In this document: piece by piece, positions 11,219 to 22,800 of the stretch
Position numbering within the stretch: position 1 is the stretch's first letter
Layout: each line of letters starts with the position of its first letter
NCBI GenBank assembly: GCA_028622995.1
Contig: JAJQJQ010000031.1
Span: 2,666,001-2,730,000, forward strand
DNA from: Panagrolaimus kolymaensis
Lineage: Eukaryota; Nematoda; Chromadorea; Rhabditida; Panagrolaimidae
Length of the DNA: 64,000 nucleotides
Direction of reading: 5' to 3'
Translations under genes and position numbers: made by a program
The notes under the pieces: generated by a model
What the model saw: only the letters and a program-made list of their open reading frames with translations
What the model was told of the DNA's origin: nothing
The model's database searches: none

Positions 11219-11970
11219 ACTTCATGTCAAGGATATGTTAACCAACCTAAAACAAAATACAGTAGTAAAAAATAGCAAACACGAAACACGAAAAAACGCG
11301 GAAAAAATATGTAAGCTCGGAACAAAAAAAGGCTTCAATAAATCAGTCATTGGATTTTTGCTCGATAAATTTTCAAACAACATTCAGAAAAGCTTTCAAA
11401 TTTTGCTGCAAAATATCATTAATCAGTTTGTTTTATATTTTTGCAACATTGGTTATCCAACAGAATGCTTGCATTCACGAAGAAAGAAAGAAAAATAAAA
11501 GGAGAAATTGCATTAACTTTTTTTTGTATCAGTATCAGTTGCTAATGGTGTGTTGTTGGTATTATTTATGTACTTTTCAATGAATGTTGTTAATCAAATA
11601 GTTTATGTTTTTTTCTGAAGCTTCAAAAATGGAAGAGGACAACTAAAAATTGAAAATAAATTTTATTCTTCTTCAAGTCAGTCATTTGTGGCGAAAAGTA
11701 ACCCTTCCATAAAAAGCCAAAATGGCGCGGTTGCATTGAATACATATCGATCACATACGTTGGCAAATCTTCAAAATAATAAATGAAAGTATCTTTTTCA
11801 TCAATCTTTTTATTTAATCCGTATAACTAACTAACCCTTCTCATTAATCTAATTGTTGAGATAGTGAACATAGGCAAAACAAAAATGAAGCCATAATTCT
11901 TATATAAACTTCTTTTTTTTCGTGTGGTTTTAGAATATTATTTCATTTATTTATAATTTATAGCAATATT
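11219..11970. other. Divergent intergenic region between the SUN gene and the TADA3-like gene
   Basis: About 750 bp separate two diverging starts and should hold both promoters. The overlapping plus-strand frames at 11208-11583 are Lys/Asn/Phe-rich, carry no splice support and look non-coding. Confidence 0.6.
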
Positions 11971-14745
11971 ATGGATGATAGTGATCCATCGAACAGAGAT
12001 TCACAAAGCCCATATCCCTTGTTCATTGAAGAGGAAGAAGATGGAGTATCACGAGAATATATGCTGGATGATAACGATTCATCTGCGGATGAAAGCAGTA
12101 TGCTTGAAAACTTAAAATTACTATCCCCTATTCCACGAACTTCATCGAATTATCTTACATCTGAACCATCATCAAGTAACAAGCGTTTTGTGTCTGGTGG
12201 AAGTAAGCGTAAAAATCTTTCAAACATTTATTAAATTTTATTTTAAAGATTGGGAAAATGAGCATCACGAAGAATTTCAAGGCGGACCATTAATGAATTT
12301 AACCCAAGGAAGTTTAAACTTACCCGATCATAGTTATGAAGATGATGAGGAAGAAGGAGTCGAAGATGAAAGCTTAGATGAATCTGATATCGCTGAGGAT
12401 GAAGAATCTGTGGTCGAAGAAGAACCTATAGAAATCGTTGATTTCGAACTTGACGATAATGTCTCAGATGACGAAGATAATTTTCTTGGTTATTGCCCAA
12501 CTAATATTCCACCATTAATGGAAGAAGATATGGGCGAAATACTTGAACCAATATGGAAAAGTTTTAAAAAGACTATTGAAAAGCCACTTGGAAGCCCACA
12601 AAAGCCTTTAAGTTTTCAAGATAAAAAACCTGATACTCATACGGCAGAAATGTCTGAATTACAATTTAATATTGAAACATTATTTAAAACTAATTTATTT
12701 ATGCAAACGTCAATTATTGATGAATTATCAAAGTTATTAACTGGCAATCCCGCAGTTGTAGGAGGTCGATCAAAAATGCCTGAAATTGAAGAAACTTTGA
12801 AAGAAGAATTGCCATCGTGAGCTTTTTTTAAACAAAAGTTTTACAATAAATACTTTCTGATTTTTAGAATTCATACTAAAATGAATGATCATTTAATTTC
12901 ATGCTTAGAAAAAGATCAAAATAAACTTTATCTTGTGGAGCTTTGGTGGGCATGGATAGAGGATCTCATGCCTGATTTAACTCCAGAATATTTAAAGAAG
13001 TTTAAAATTAATTTGATTGAAAAATTTAAACCGAAAAATATTTGTGATGGTAATTGCTTGTTTTCATTTATGACTTTTTAATAGCTAGCTTTTATATTTC
13101 TAGATGAGCCATCAGTTAATCATTCAAATTCCATCAAACGTGAGAGAGCTGCAGAACTGAGAAATCTTGGAGTCCAAATTCATGATTTACAAACAATTGA
13201 AGATGATGAACTTCCATCGGATTATGAAGATGAAGCTGGCCCAATTTATTATAAAAAATCTGAAAGTGGAAGCAAAGCTTTAAATGAGGATGAAGAAGAT
13301 GGGGAATCAGAAGGAGAAGATTCGATGCATGGCAAACGAAAGAATCCTTTAACAGACTCTCCTCTTCCAGCAAAACGGCATCGATCAGATTCAAATGCAA
13401 CTAAAGAAAGTGAAGTCCCATCACTGCCTCCTACCCTTTCTTCTTCCCGGCGGATTAGTACTTTGTCACGTCGAAGTTCGAAAGAAGGCGATGTCACGCC
13501 TTTGCCACATACGCTTACACTTTCTCGACGAATCAGTAATTATTCTCATCGAAGTTCCATGTCTCCACCGATATTGTCGCCAGCCATGAAACAAAGCGTT
13601 CCTCAAACTCCGGTGAAGGATACTTCATCAATTTTTTCAACTCCACCTGTTTTGTTGACAAACAAACAAGAACATGAAGCTGTTGTAATTAAAATTTCCA
13701 AGAAAAAGAAGCCAAAGAAATTAATAAAAAAGCGAAGTAAACAACAAAAATTATTTACTCTTGATCTCAAATTTCCATATGCTCGAGAAAGGGAAATTCC
13801 AAATGAGGATGAAGAAGATCCAGCAATTTGGCAAGAATGTGGATGTGATTCGGATACCATATACTCTGGTGAAACTATGAAGCTTCCTTTTATTGATACT
13901 TCTCCTAAACCTAAAGATTTACAAAAGCAAGGAAGAAAAATGAGAAAAGAAAGTGTAGAAAATGAAAGCAATGAAGAATCAGCTGCTACTAATAGCGGCA
14001 GCCCATCACCAAAATTGAGGCGACAAAAACCACGAGGAAAAATGCTAACCAATGGTTTAGAATCGGAAGGTGTTGAATCCTCTTCCAGCGATGATAGTTT
14101 ACAAGGCTATTCGGGTTTAGAAGAACCATGTGACAACGCTGAACAGCCACAAAATCATAAAGTTTTTGTTTATTATGGAATCGAATTTGATGGTGAAGTT
14201 TTGGATAAACTAATAAAGGCAGGAATAATAAATGTGGAAGAAAATGGAACCCTTATTGATACAACCGAAAATGAGCATATTTTTGGAGGAAAAAAACCAA
14301 AAGCTAACGACGAGGATATGGTTTGTGGCTTTTTACAGCTTCCTTTAATAACATAAAGTTTGTAGGATAACAATTCAAAAGAAATCGCAGCAATACAAAA
14401 TCAGTTAACTCATTTAACTCGGCAAACTCAACAACAATCAAAGATTATGTATGAAAATCTCATGCATGAATGCGAAAGAAAGCAATGTCTTCAACAGCTC
14501 GGAGAAATGGAATCAACAGTAAGTATCTCTTTAGCGTTAATTCAAAGTTAAAAATATTGTTGTTTCAGCTCACAGACAACCTTGAAGGTCCAGTAGGAGA
14601 AGCTGACCCCGAAGCTATTGTAGAAAGTTTCAAAAAATTGTCAATGGTGTACGAAGCTCAAGGCATATCACCCGATAAAATTGAGGATTTGAACATTGAA
14701 CATATAGCTACTCGAGCTTTAGATCTTGATAGTCGATTCTATTAA
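11971..14745 (+). CDS. Acidic nuclear protein resembling transcriptional adapter 3 (TADA3/ADA3), 842 aa
   Basis: Six exons (11971-12202, 12249-12816, 12868-13049, 13104-14320, 14366-14518, 14569-14745) close to 842 aa. The N-terminal ~250 residues are very acidic. The middle has clusters of Ser/Arg-Ser and Lys-rich tracts (KKKKPKK) like nuclear-localisation signals. The C-terminal ~150 residues carry the best clue: YGIEFDGEVLDKLIKAGIIN followed by a helix starting KEIAAIQNQLTHLTRQTQQQ and ending in ECERKQ. This is similar in order and spacing to the two conserved C-terminal blocks of TADA3, which bridges ADA2-GCN5 in SAGA/ATAC histone acetyltransferase complexes. The match is from memory and moderate; another chromatin adaptor is possible. 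An acceptor-like TTATAG lies 8 nt upstream of the ATG. Confidence 0.65.
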
Positions 14746-14960
14746 GCAAAAAACAATGACCATCACACTTTTCATTTACCAAAGTTGAAACAGGGATATA
14801 TTAATCGATCGCAATGCTTCTTGTCATAAAAATGGTGTAAAATGTAATAAAGAGCATATCCAAAACATTACAAAATCTAAATATTTATATAATCCACATA
14901 CAATAAAATTCAGTACGCTAGAACAAGATGATTCAAAAGATTCTATAAAACATTATTCTA

Positions 14961-15378
14961 TTATTGACCTCCACGAGCAGCAATACGACGTTCACGTTCT
15001 GCAAGTGCTTCCTGAAAATTAAAGATATTAAGTACAAATCAATGTTCTTCCAAAAACTTACTTCACCAAGAGTATTTTCACCTTTAGGTCGCATATTATC
15101 CAAATTCATCAATACATAAGTTGGGTAGCTAAGGAAAGCAAAACAAATGAAGAAATAAAGACCAAGTTTTTCCTGAAAATGAAAAGGATATGATTATGTA
15201 TAACGTTGAAAGATTTGTAAATACTTACAGGAATACTCATAAATCTCATAGGTGGAGTAGATTCAACGCCTTTGTGAATAGATCGAACTTGAATTTTTTG
15301 AAGAACAGGGGTTCCAACATTTCGAGCATTTCCAGCAATAGCAATGCGGCCAACGTTTAAAAGAGCGCGATGGATCAT
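14961..15378 (-). CDS. Small mitochondrial inner-membrane protein, cytochrome c oxidase subunit 8-like, 103 aa
   Basis: Three exons (15378-15229, 15172-15062, 15011-14961) give 103 aa. The first ~40 residues are rich in Arg, Ala and Ile with no acidic residues until late, a typical mitochondrial presequence. Then comes an EKLG motif, one membrane helix (LGLYFFICFAFLSYPTYVLM) and a short charged tail starting NLDNMRP. The order KLG, helix, Pro-x-x-x-Leu, hydrophilic MRP resembles COX8, the single-span nuclear subunit of complex IV. The match is modest and another small respiratory-chain subunit cannot be excluded. TTTTCAG abuts the start codon, a trans-splice-type site. Its 3' end faces the TADA3-like gene with a 215-bp gap. 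Confidence 0.65.
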
Positions 15379-15670
15379 CTGAAAAAGCAAAAAAGAGTTA
15401 AAAGAAATATGAAAAAGTCAGCAATCACGAAACACGTAAAAGCAAGGAGCAATAAAGCTTTAGAAGAATAAAATTTAGTAATAGAAAATAGTAAAATGCA
15501 TTAATTTGAATTAATTTTTTTGTTGATAAAAACATGGATAAAAAAAGCTTTGTAACAAACAAAAAAAACGTGCGTCTTGAAAAAAAAAATGAATGACACA
15601 GGCTTTCGTGTTAGAAACCTTTAAGCCAGAGATAAACGCTTGCTTGCTAACTTTTTTTTGTTGTCGCAAA

Positions 15671-16144
15671 CAGCGCTGGCGGTTTACCGAAATCCTTCGG
15701 TTTTCGGTTTCGGTTAACCGAACCGAAACCGAAGCTTATCGGTTTTCGGTTTTTCGGTTTAAATCGAAAACCGAAATCCTCGATTTTCGGTTTTTCGGTT
15801 TATAAAATTTTTCGGTTTTCGGTTCGGTTTGAAATTCAAAATCGTTATTTTTTGGGATAAAATATTAGGTATTGCTTAAATAATGCCTTTTTATGCATTA
15901 TTAGCATGTTTGCTAACACTTTGGATAACAACTAGATACATTTTTCTATGAAAAACGAATTCGGTTTTTTCGGTTCGAATCGGTGCACCGAACCGAAACC
16001 GAAGTTTCTCGGTTTTCGGTTTATCGGTTTGAACCGAAAACCGGGATACTTCGGTTTTCGATTTTCGGTTCGGTTCGGTTCACCGAAAACCGAACCGAAA
16101 ATGCACCGAAAACCGAACCGAAAAACCGAAAACCGCCAGCGCTG
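15671..16144. mobile_element. Non-autonomous hAT-like element (MITE) with CGGTTTT repeats
   Basis: The element is 474 bp with a perfect 15-bp terminal inverted repeat CAGCGCTGGCGGTTT. The 8-bp target duplication GTCGCAAA at 15663-15670 and 16145-16152 fits the nTnnnnAn preference of hAT transposases. The interior is a palindromic array of CGGTTTTCGG words and their complement with no real coding capacity. It interrupts the left direct repeat and is missing from the right copy, so it inserted after the duplication. Confidence 0.88.
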
Positions 16145-16254
16145 GTCGCAAACAATAAACTTTTTGCTTTTCATAGTTTTTTTATTCCTTCAATTTTAAC
16201 AAAACAAAAAGAAATTATAAATACAAAAACATATGCATAAGAAATAGTTTAATT

Positions 16255-16412
16255 TTAAACTGCAGTATTATATCGATTATTTTGTGAAGAGGATCGTTTA
16301 TTAATAGATCCACCACTAAATTTATTATTATTGTTATTAGTATTACTATTTTGACTATTATTTTTGGGGTCTTTTCTTCGAATAACTGGGCCGCTAATTG
16401 TTGAAGCTTTAG
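16255..16412 (-). pseudogene. Truncated copy of the last exon of the glutamate-receptor gene
   Basis: This stretch is homologous to 33278-33435: the Asn-rich C-terminal tail, the stop codon, and part of the upstream exon up to the STISGP codons. Homology stops abruptly at about 16412 with no acceptor or further exons, so it cannot encode a channel. The reading frame of the copied part is still open, in keeping with a recent origin. Confidence 0.85.
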
Positions 16413-16814
16413 GAAAAAAAACTATCGTGAAAAAATTTTTATGTCGAAAACGTCTTTATTAAATTAGTTTTTGACTCTTTTCCCAACTAGCATATCCTTT
16501 AAAAGCAAAATTAAAAAACGTTGACCGCAAGCAACAAAAAAGGCCAAAAAAGGAATTATGAAAAAATATTGGCTTTTTATTCAATCCAAAAGAAAAAAGA
16601 AACATTGGATTGAGAAAATCAACTGTTGCAGTAATTCAAATCTCCTCCGCCATCGTTCTCTTTTATTTATGGCTCGTACTCACTGTTTCATAGTGTTGTA
16701 GGTCAACGAAAGCTCGAAGTCAATAAGATTTTATTTTAATTTACAAAGTTTGTTAAAATAAAAGTTAGCATAAATATCTTTAATTAAAAAGACTAATACT
16801 ATAAACGAAAAAAT

Positions 16815-19800
16815 TTATTGCTCAAATAATGCTGATAAACCTTTAGTTGTGTTACCAAAGGCGCTTGAATTAGAATTGAAAAAATCAGGCATTTCTTCTT
16901 CCGATTCTTCTTGAACCTCGACTGCCTCAATTGGTTCAAAACTTTCTTCAATTTCTTCAACGATAGTGGCTTCCTCACTTTTTTCTAACCAAATTTTTTC
17001 TAAAAGCTTCTCCCGAAAGTTATCTACTCCAAGTTTTGTAATTTCATTCAATTCAAGGTTCTTGTTTACGATTGATTCAAATAAGCAAGCTCCAACATAA
17101 TCGTTACTTTTCTTATTTTTATATATTCTTTTTGAATCGGCTTGACAAATATAATAAAAACCATGAGTGAGGGAAAACATAATAGTTATTATATTCAAAT
17201 TCCTAAAAAATTTTCCAAATTAAAGTATTCTATATTTTATTAAAGTTACCCAGTGGCTTCAGTTTTGCTTAAAAAATCAGAATGCTCCCCATTTTCTTCT
17301 ACAATAATTTTTAGTTGATCCAACTCGGGTTTACTTTCTTTTATAACCAAATATAAAGCCTCAGTTAATCTAGGTATTGTTGGTTTTGTTAATGCGTGAC
17401 CATGTAAAACCATCATATAAAATAAATCATCCCATTTTTCATTTTCATATTTTCGCCTTACAACTTTTTGTAAATCATGAATAATAAGCGGGGTGGCTTC
17501 AAGAGCTGTAATTTGTTTTTTATTTTCTTCATATGATTGTTTTTCGTCTTTGTCTTCTTCCAAAAAATTAATAAGGCTTTCGGATTGTCCACCTTGATTA
17601 TTTATATTTTCAATATATTGCCTAAAAGCATTCACTAGAGGTTTAGTTATAACATTTGAAATTTCTTTTGTTAAAATATTTCGAATTCTTTCCATGAGAT
17701 TATCATTGAAATCATGATAAAGAATTTCAAGTTCTTTAATGCTATACGTAAATCCTGCAATTTTAATTTGTTTGTTGCTTGATGAAGATTTATCAACATC
17801 TAAATCAATTAAAAGTTTCATATCGATATCCTCTTCGTCTAAAAATTCTTCAGGTAATTCGCATTCTTTTTCATCATCCCCATATTCGCCACTTTTTTGA
17901 ATAGCAACAATAATATCTTCAATAATTTTATCCAAAATTGTTTTAAATAATTTACTATCACTTTCAAGCATCGAAATTTTTAATGATTTATTTAATTCTT
18001 CACAATCAATCATCGATTTTTCAATATTAATTTGATTTTCAACATTATTTTTAATAAAAATATCAAAATATTTTACAGCAGTTTGTGGTTTAATTCTTTC
18101 TAAATAATTACGAGCTCCTTCACCAAATATTCTCCAATTATGTGGTTGATGTAAAAATTTTATTGCTAAGCGAATAAATTTTCTTTGTCCAAGTTTTTGT
18201 TCCTTCGCAATTTCATAAAATTTTTTATTGTAATCAATGTTTGGCAATGTCATAGCATCCGTTACTTTTGTTGTTATAGAATTACAAATGATCTAAATAA
18301 ATATGGGTGATTAATCAAATTCGTTTATTATAAGCTTACTTTTGTTAATTTTGCTTCATTTTTATGTTTATCACGAAGTTTAATATTTTTAGAATGAAAA
18401 TTTAATAGTTGTGAATATCTTTCTTCTGAACTTTCTCTACCAGTTTGTGAAGAATATTTTGCACGAACTATTTGAATAAAATACTTTCCGGTTCCAATAG
18501 CCCCTAACACAATTAACGTTGACATAAAATAACTTTCAATGTTTATAAGTAATTGTAATGTCCTCATAGCTATACCAGGAGCGTACCATGACATAAAGAT
18601 AATAAATGCAATTTTAAAAACTTCCCATAAAATCCACCAATTATTTTCACCTATTTTTGCAACCTGTTTCATTGAATTTATTGCATGTAATTGAACATCA
18701 GATTCAGCTGTAACTTGTTCGTCTTTAAAGTATTTTTTCGTTGACAATAAAGTTCCACTTTTGGTAAATAATTTTGATTTCATTTTTTTCTCGATTTCTT
18801 TCATTTCTTTTATTTCATTTTTTTCTAAATATACTTTTTCTCGAATTTCCAATTTATGATCGTGTATAAAACCGTATTTGATTAAATCTTTCGATAACAT
18901 TTTATATGGTTTCCATGCAAGCATAATAGGTTTTTTAATTGTTGGATTTTCTATAGCCATTTGTAAACTTTTTGATAAAGCATTGTATGCAAATGTGTAT
19001 GCAAATTTATGAAATAAAAATATTTCCACCATATTTCTTATGCATTCTGGTAAAAATGGACATTCAAGATCATCAATATTTTGGAAATAAAAGAATTTTT
19101 CATATGGAATAATAATGTTTAAATCTCCCATTTCTTTATATATTTTGAGAGCGTCATCTTCATTTTGCATTAGAATGATTCTAATTACATCAAAGCTGAC
19201 ATCATCGATTCTTCGCAACTCTTCAGATTTTAAAATAGGCTGGTATTTCTTTTGTTGTTTTTCTGTAAGATTTAACTCTTCAGTATTAATTTTTGTTAAC
19301 AATTCGCAAGTTTCACGAATAGTCGAATTATTTAATAATTTCGAAATAATCCAAGATGTTTCATTCAGTGAAATTTCTAACCATTCTGCTAATTCTTCTG
19401 TAGTAAAATAATCATAATTTGACATGAACACCGTGTTTTCATAATTTTGAAGATTTATAACTGCAGAAGAATCTTTAACTAAAAAATTCATTGATTCCAA
19501 CCATTTTAGTTTTTGTTTATTTTTTTCAAAAGCTTTTTCGATATCATCAATTTTATATAAAGTTTTCTCTGCTAATTCAAAATCACTAAGTTGAACTCTA
19601 AGTGTATCTGACTTGGGACAATTAATTGGTTTTAATTGTTTCAGCTCTTCAATTTCACCATCTGTTGGTACTGTATCGAAAACATAAAAATCTTGTTTTT
19701 GGTCAAAGCATCCATAAGTATCAAGAAAACCCCAAAATTCTTCTCGTCTAGGTAATTTACATTTATGAATAAACTCTGTTTCAGGAAACACAGTTCTGTC

Positions 19801-22800
19801 ATAAAATTCCATTTTATTTGGATCATTAAATAATTCATTAAAAATTCGTTTTATTTTTGTTTTTGAAAGCATATAATTTATTCTTAATATTTCGCATTGG
19901 TCGTCAAAGATTTGGTGATTCAGCATTAAAGGAGATATGTATCCTTCTCTTTCAAATTTTAAAAATAATTTTTGTCCTTTAAATCGGTCTTCAATGGTTT
20001 GAGCTTCAGGTGCAAAAGTTGTAAAATTTATTGGATGTCCAATCAAATCATATGCGCTTGTAATTAAACAATCATTAACAGCTTCAATTTCATCAGTTTG
20101 ATTTTTAAATCCATTGGAATTAATAGCTTTTGGTCCAACAAGGTGTTGAAGCCTTGAAACGATGGTATGTAAATCTTTTCGATTTTCTGATCGGTGGATA
20201 AATGTTCGAATGGAATGCAAAAATAGATCTTCGGTTTCTATTCTTGCTTCTTCATCAAGTTGACAAATACCATTCGGCATAGCATCTTTCGCTAATGTTA
20301 ATGTTGCATGACTAATATTATCCGCCATTTGTCCAATGGAGTTTGCGATACCTTTGAAAAATTCACGATTTTCATCACCTATTTCTGGAATTTTTTTCAA
20401 CGTTCTTACATCCCATTGTCTCATTACTCCTTTATAATAACATGCTTCACCGGCGAATTCAGGAAAATTTTTAATTATTTTATCAAAAATATTTTTTGCT
20501 TCATTATGTTTCTTTTGATCAAGCTTTGTCAACCCCAAAGCTAATAATGGTTGAGGGCAATTTATCCATTCTAATGCTTGTTCCATTTCATTGATTGAAT
20601 GAGCTTTCAAAAAATCTTTTACAGAAGCAATAATTTCATCCTTTTGCTTGTCATCATGATCTTGAGCGCATTGTTTTATTGCAGAAGATTTTGAATCAAG
20701 CCATAATGCCCATGCATCTAATAAAGCAAAATATATAATTTCTTCTTCCGTTGGTACTCCATTATCTTTTTTGCGACTATTACTCATTTTTCCAAGGGCC
20801 TCCAAACAATGTTCTTTAAAAGCCATTAAACATTCTTCTTCAATTTTCGTGTGATAATTATAATAATTTGTTAACGATTGTAATCGTTCAATTTCAGCAT
20901 GATCTCGAAAAGTTTTTAATTCAAATACTGTGGGAGGTTTTCCAGATGAATCAGTTTGTTGTGTAATTGCTATGATTTGTCCAGAACCTGGATCTCCACA
21001 ACGCGCTGCTCTTCCATATGCTTGATCTTCAATACGAGAATTCTCAGGTAAAAATGATACAATAACATGGAGACCACCAGTTGCTTTTAGTTCTTTACTA
21101 AGCTTAATATCTGTTCCACGTCCAGCTAAGTTTGTTGCAATAATTAAGCGGCCTAAAAATTAATAGTTAAAAAATGATTTGCATATAAATGCAATAAGTT
21201 TGTTAAGATTTTAAAGCAACATCCTTTAATGAAATCTCCATTTCAAGAGAAGCCAGCTTACCTGGTAAAAATTTATTTGTTTCACCGAAATCAAATTCAT
21301 CAAATTCTCTTTGATAAATCGTTAAATTTTCTTTTTTATAGCATTCAACAATTTTTTGATCAGGTTTAATTTGTTTTTCATATCTCTCTAATAATCCCCT
21401 TTCAATATTTAAAACTTCATTAATTGATCTACAAATTATCAAAACTGATCTACTGGCAATAACTTGATCGGCAACTTCTTCATAAATTTTATCCAACCAT
21501 GTTTCTTCTGTTTTAGCTATAACTGGAACATGCTCATATAATCTTTTAGCCTTGAAAGTTGGAATTTTTATTAAATCAGCTTCATAAAGTTTAACCAAGG
21601 TGTTACTTTCTTCCACAGATCCCAAAGTCCCACTTAATCCATTAATTCGTTTATAACCTATTAAATAATTAACATTTGAAACAAATACAGCTTTCATTGA
21701 TATAGGATTAATTCGACAACCATGTTTAATTTGAATGCATTGATGTAAACCTTCACTCCATTGAGAAGTGGATAAATCAACCCCAGTGTTTTGATCAATA
21801 ATAGTAATTTTTGGTGTTATATCACTATCTTGTCGTGTATGATCCACATCAACAACATACGATTCATTGGGTTTCATAAATAATGCACGCTTAGCATTTT
21901 CAATATATTCAGTAAGATGTTGTCGAACAAAAGGAATCAAATAATGTGGAATTATAATTTCTCGAGTTCTATTAAGAACAATTTTCAAGCATGTAATAAT
22001 TTTGCGAGTTTGTAATTTCGTTGTTCGCTTTTCTAATTTTTCTCGAAGCTGTACTTCTTTTTCATTCAATTGGGCGATGTTTTCAATTATTAAGTAACCT
22101 TCAGAATCCAGAATTCCATCTTCGACTAAAAAAGTCCAGGTGTCAAAACAGGTTTTTAAAGCTTCTTCGGTGTTTGCCATCGCTTCCAAATTAGCTTTTG
22201 AAATTCTTCCATTTAAATCGGATAATATTGCTGCTTCAATGGTTTTTGTTTCAAACGCTTTTTCTTTGTTACCTTTAATTGTTGGAATCATTATCAACCT
22301 ATTTATTTGCACAAATAAAGGCTCTAATAAATTCATTCCGGGCACACTATGACTTAAATAAAGCATATTATTTCCATTATCAAGAAGCATATTGTCAACT
22401 TCGTCCACAATTACGCAAGTTGTTTGGCGTTCACGTTCACCCAATATATTTTTTCGATAAAAAGTATGAAGTAAATAATCTCTCTGAAATCTTGAAATTT
22501 CACCATACACAATTTTAGCTTTATATGCTTGCTTTCGCTTTTCCATATCTTCATGACAATTATGATCCACGCTGAGGTTCATAGCATCATAAAGACTTTT
22601 CATTTCAGCCGCATCTCTTTGGGCAAGAACAGGGGATGATGTAATAATGTCAACTGATTTGAAATGCAATGCTCGAATAATTGCAATTGTTGCAACAATA
22701 TAAGATTTTCCTTCACCTGTATTAACTTGAGATAAAATATTTTTTTCTGAACCAACAGCATACATAATTGCCATTTTTTGTGTATCACGTAATGACACAC

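Larger units (their letters stand above)
15555..16412. repeat. Left direct-repeat copy of the receptor 3' region (partner at 33065-33435)
   Basis: After removing the transposon, the segment aligns end to end with 33065-33435. The ~155-bp exon part differs by only about four substitutions. The flanking part has more differences and small indels. Both copies lie in the same orientation and bracket the 16.8-32.9 kb gene block. Confidence 0.85.
15379..16814. other. Gene-free stretch holding the left copy of the receptor 3'-end duplication and a hAT-like insertion
   Basis: No intact gene is present. From about 15555 to 16412 the DNA repeats the 3' flank and last exon of the glutamate-receptor gene at 33065-33435, in the same orientation, split by the 474-bp element at 15671-16144. 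From 16413 to 16814 I see only AT-rich DNA downstream of the giant gene. Confidence 0.8.

Noticed and set aside
11208..11583. Overlapping plus-strand frames upstream of the TADA3-like gene
   Set aside because: Overlap the start of the SUN gene on the other strand; composition is not protein-like and no splice partners exist.
15593..16240. Several open frames on both strands rich in Arg, Phe, Thr and Glu
   Set aside because: They are translations of the CGGTTTT repeats of the hAT-like element.
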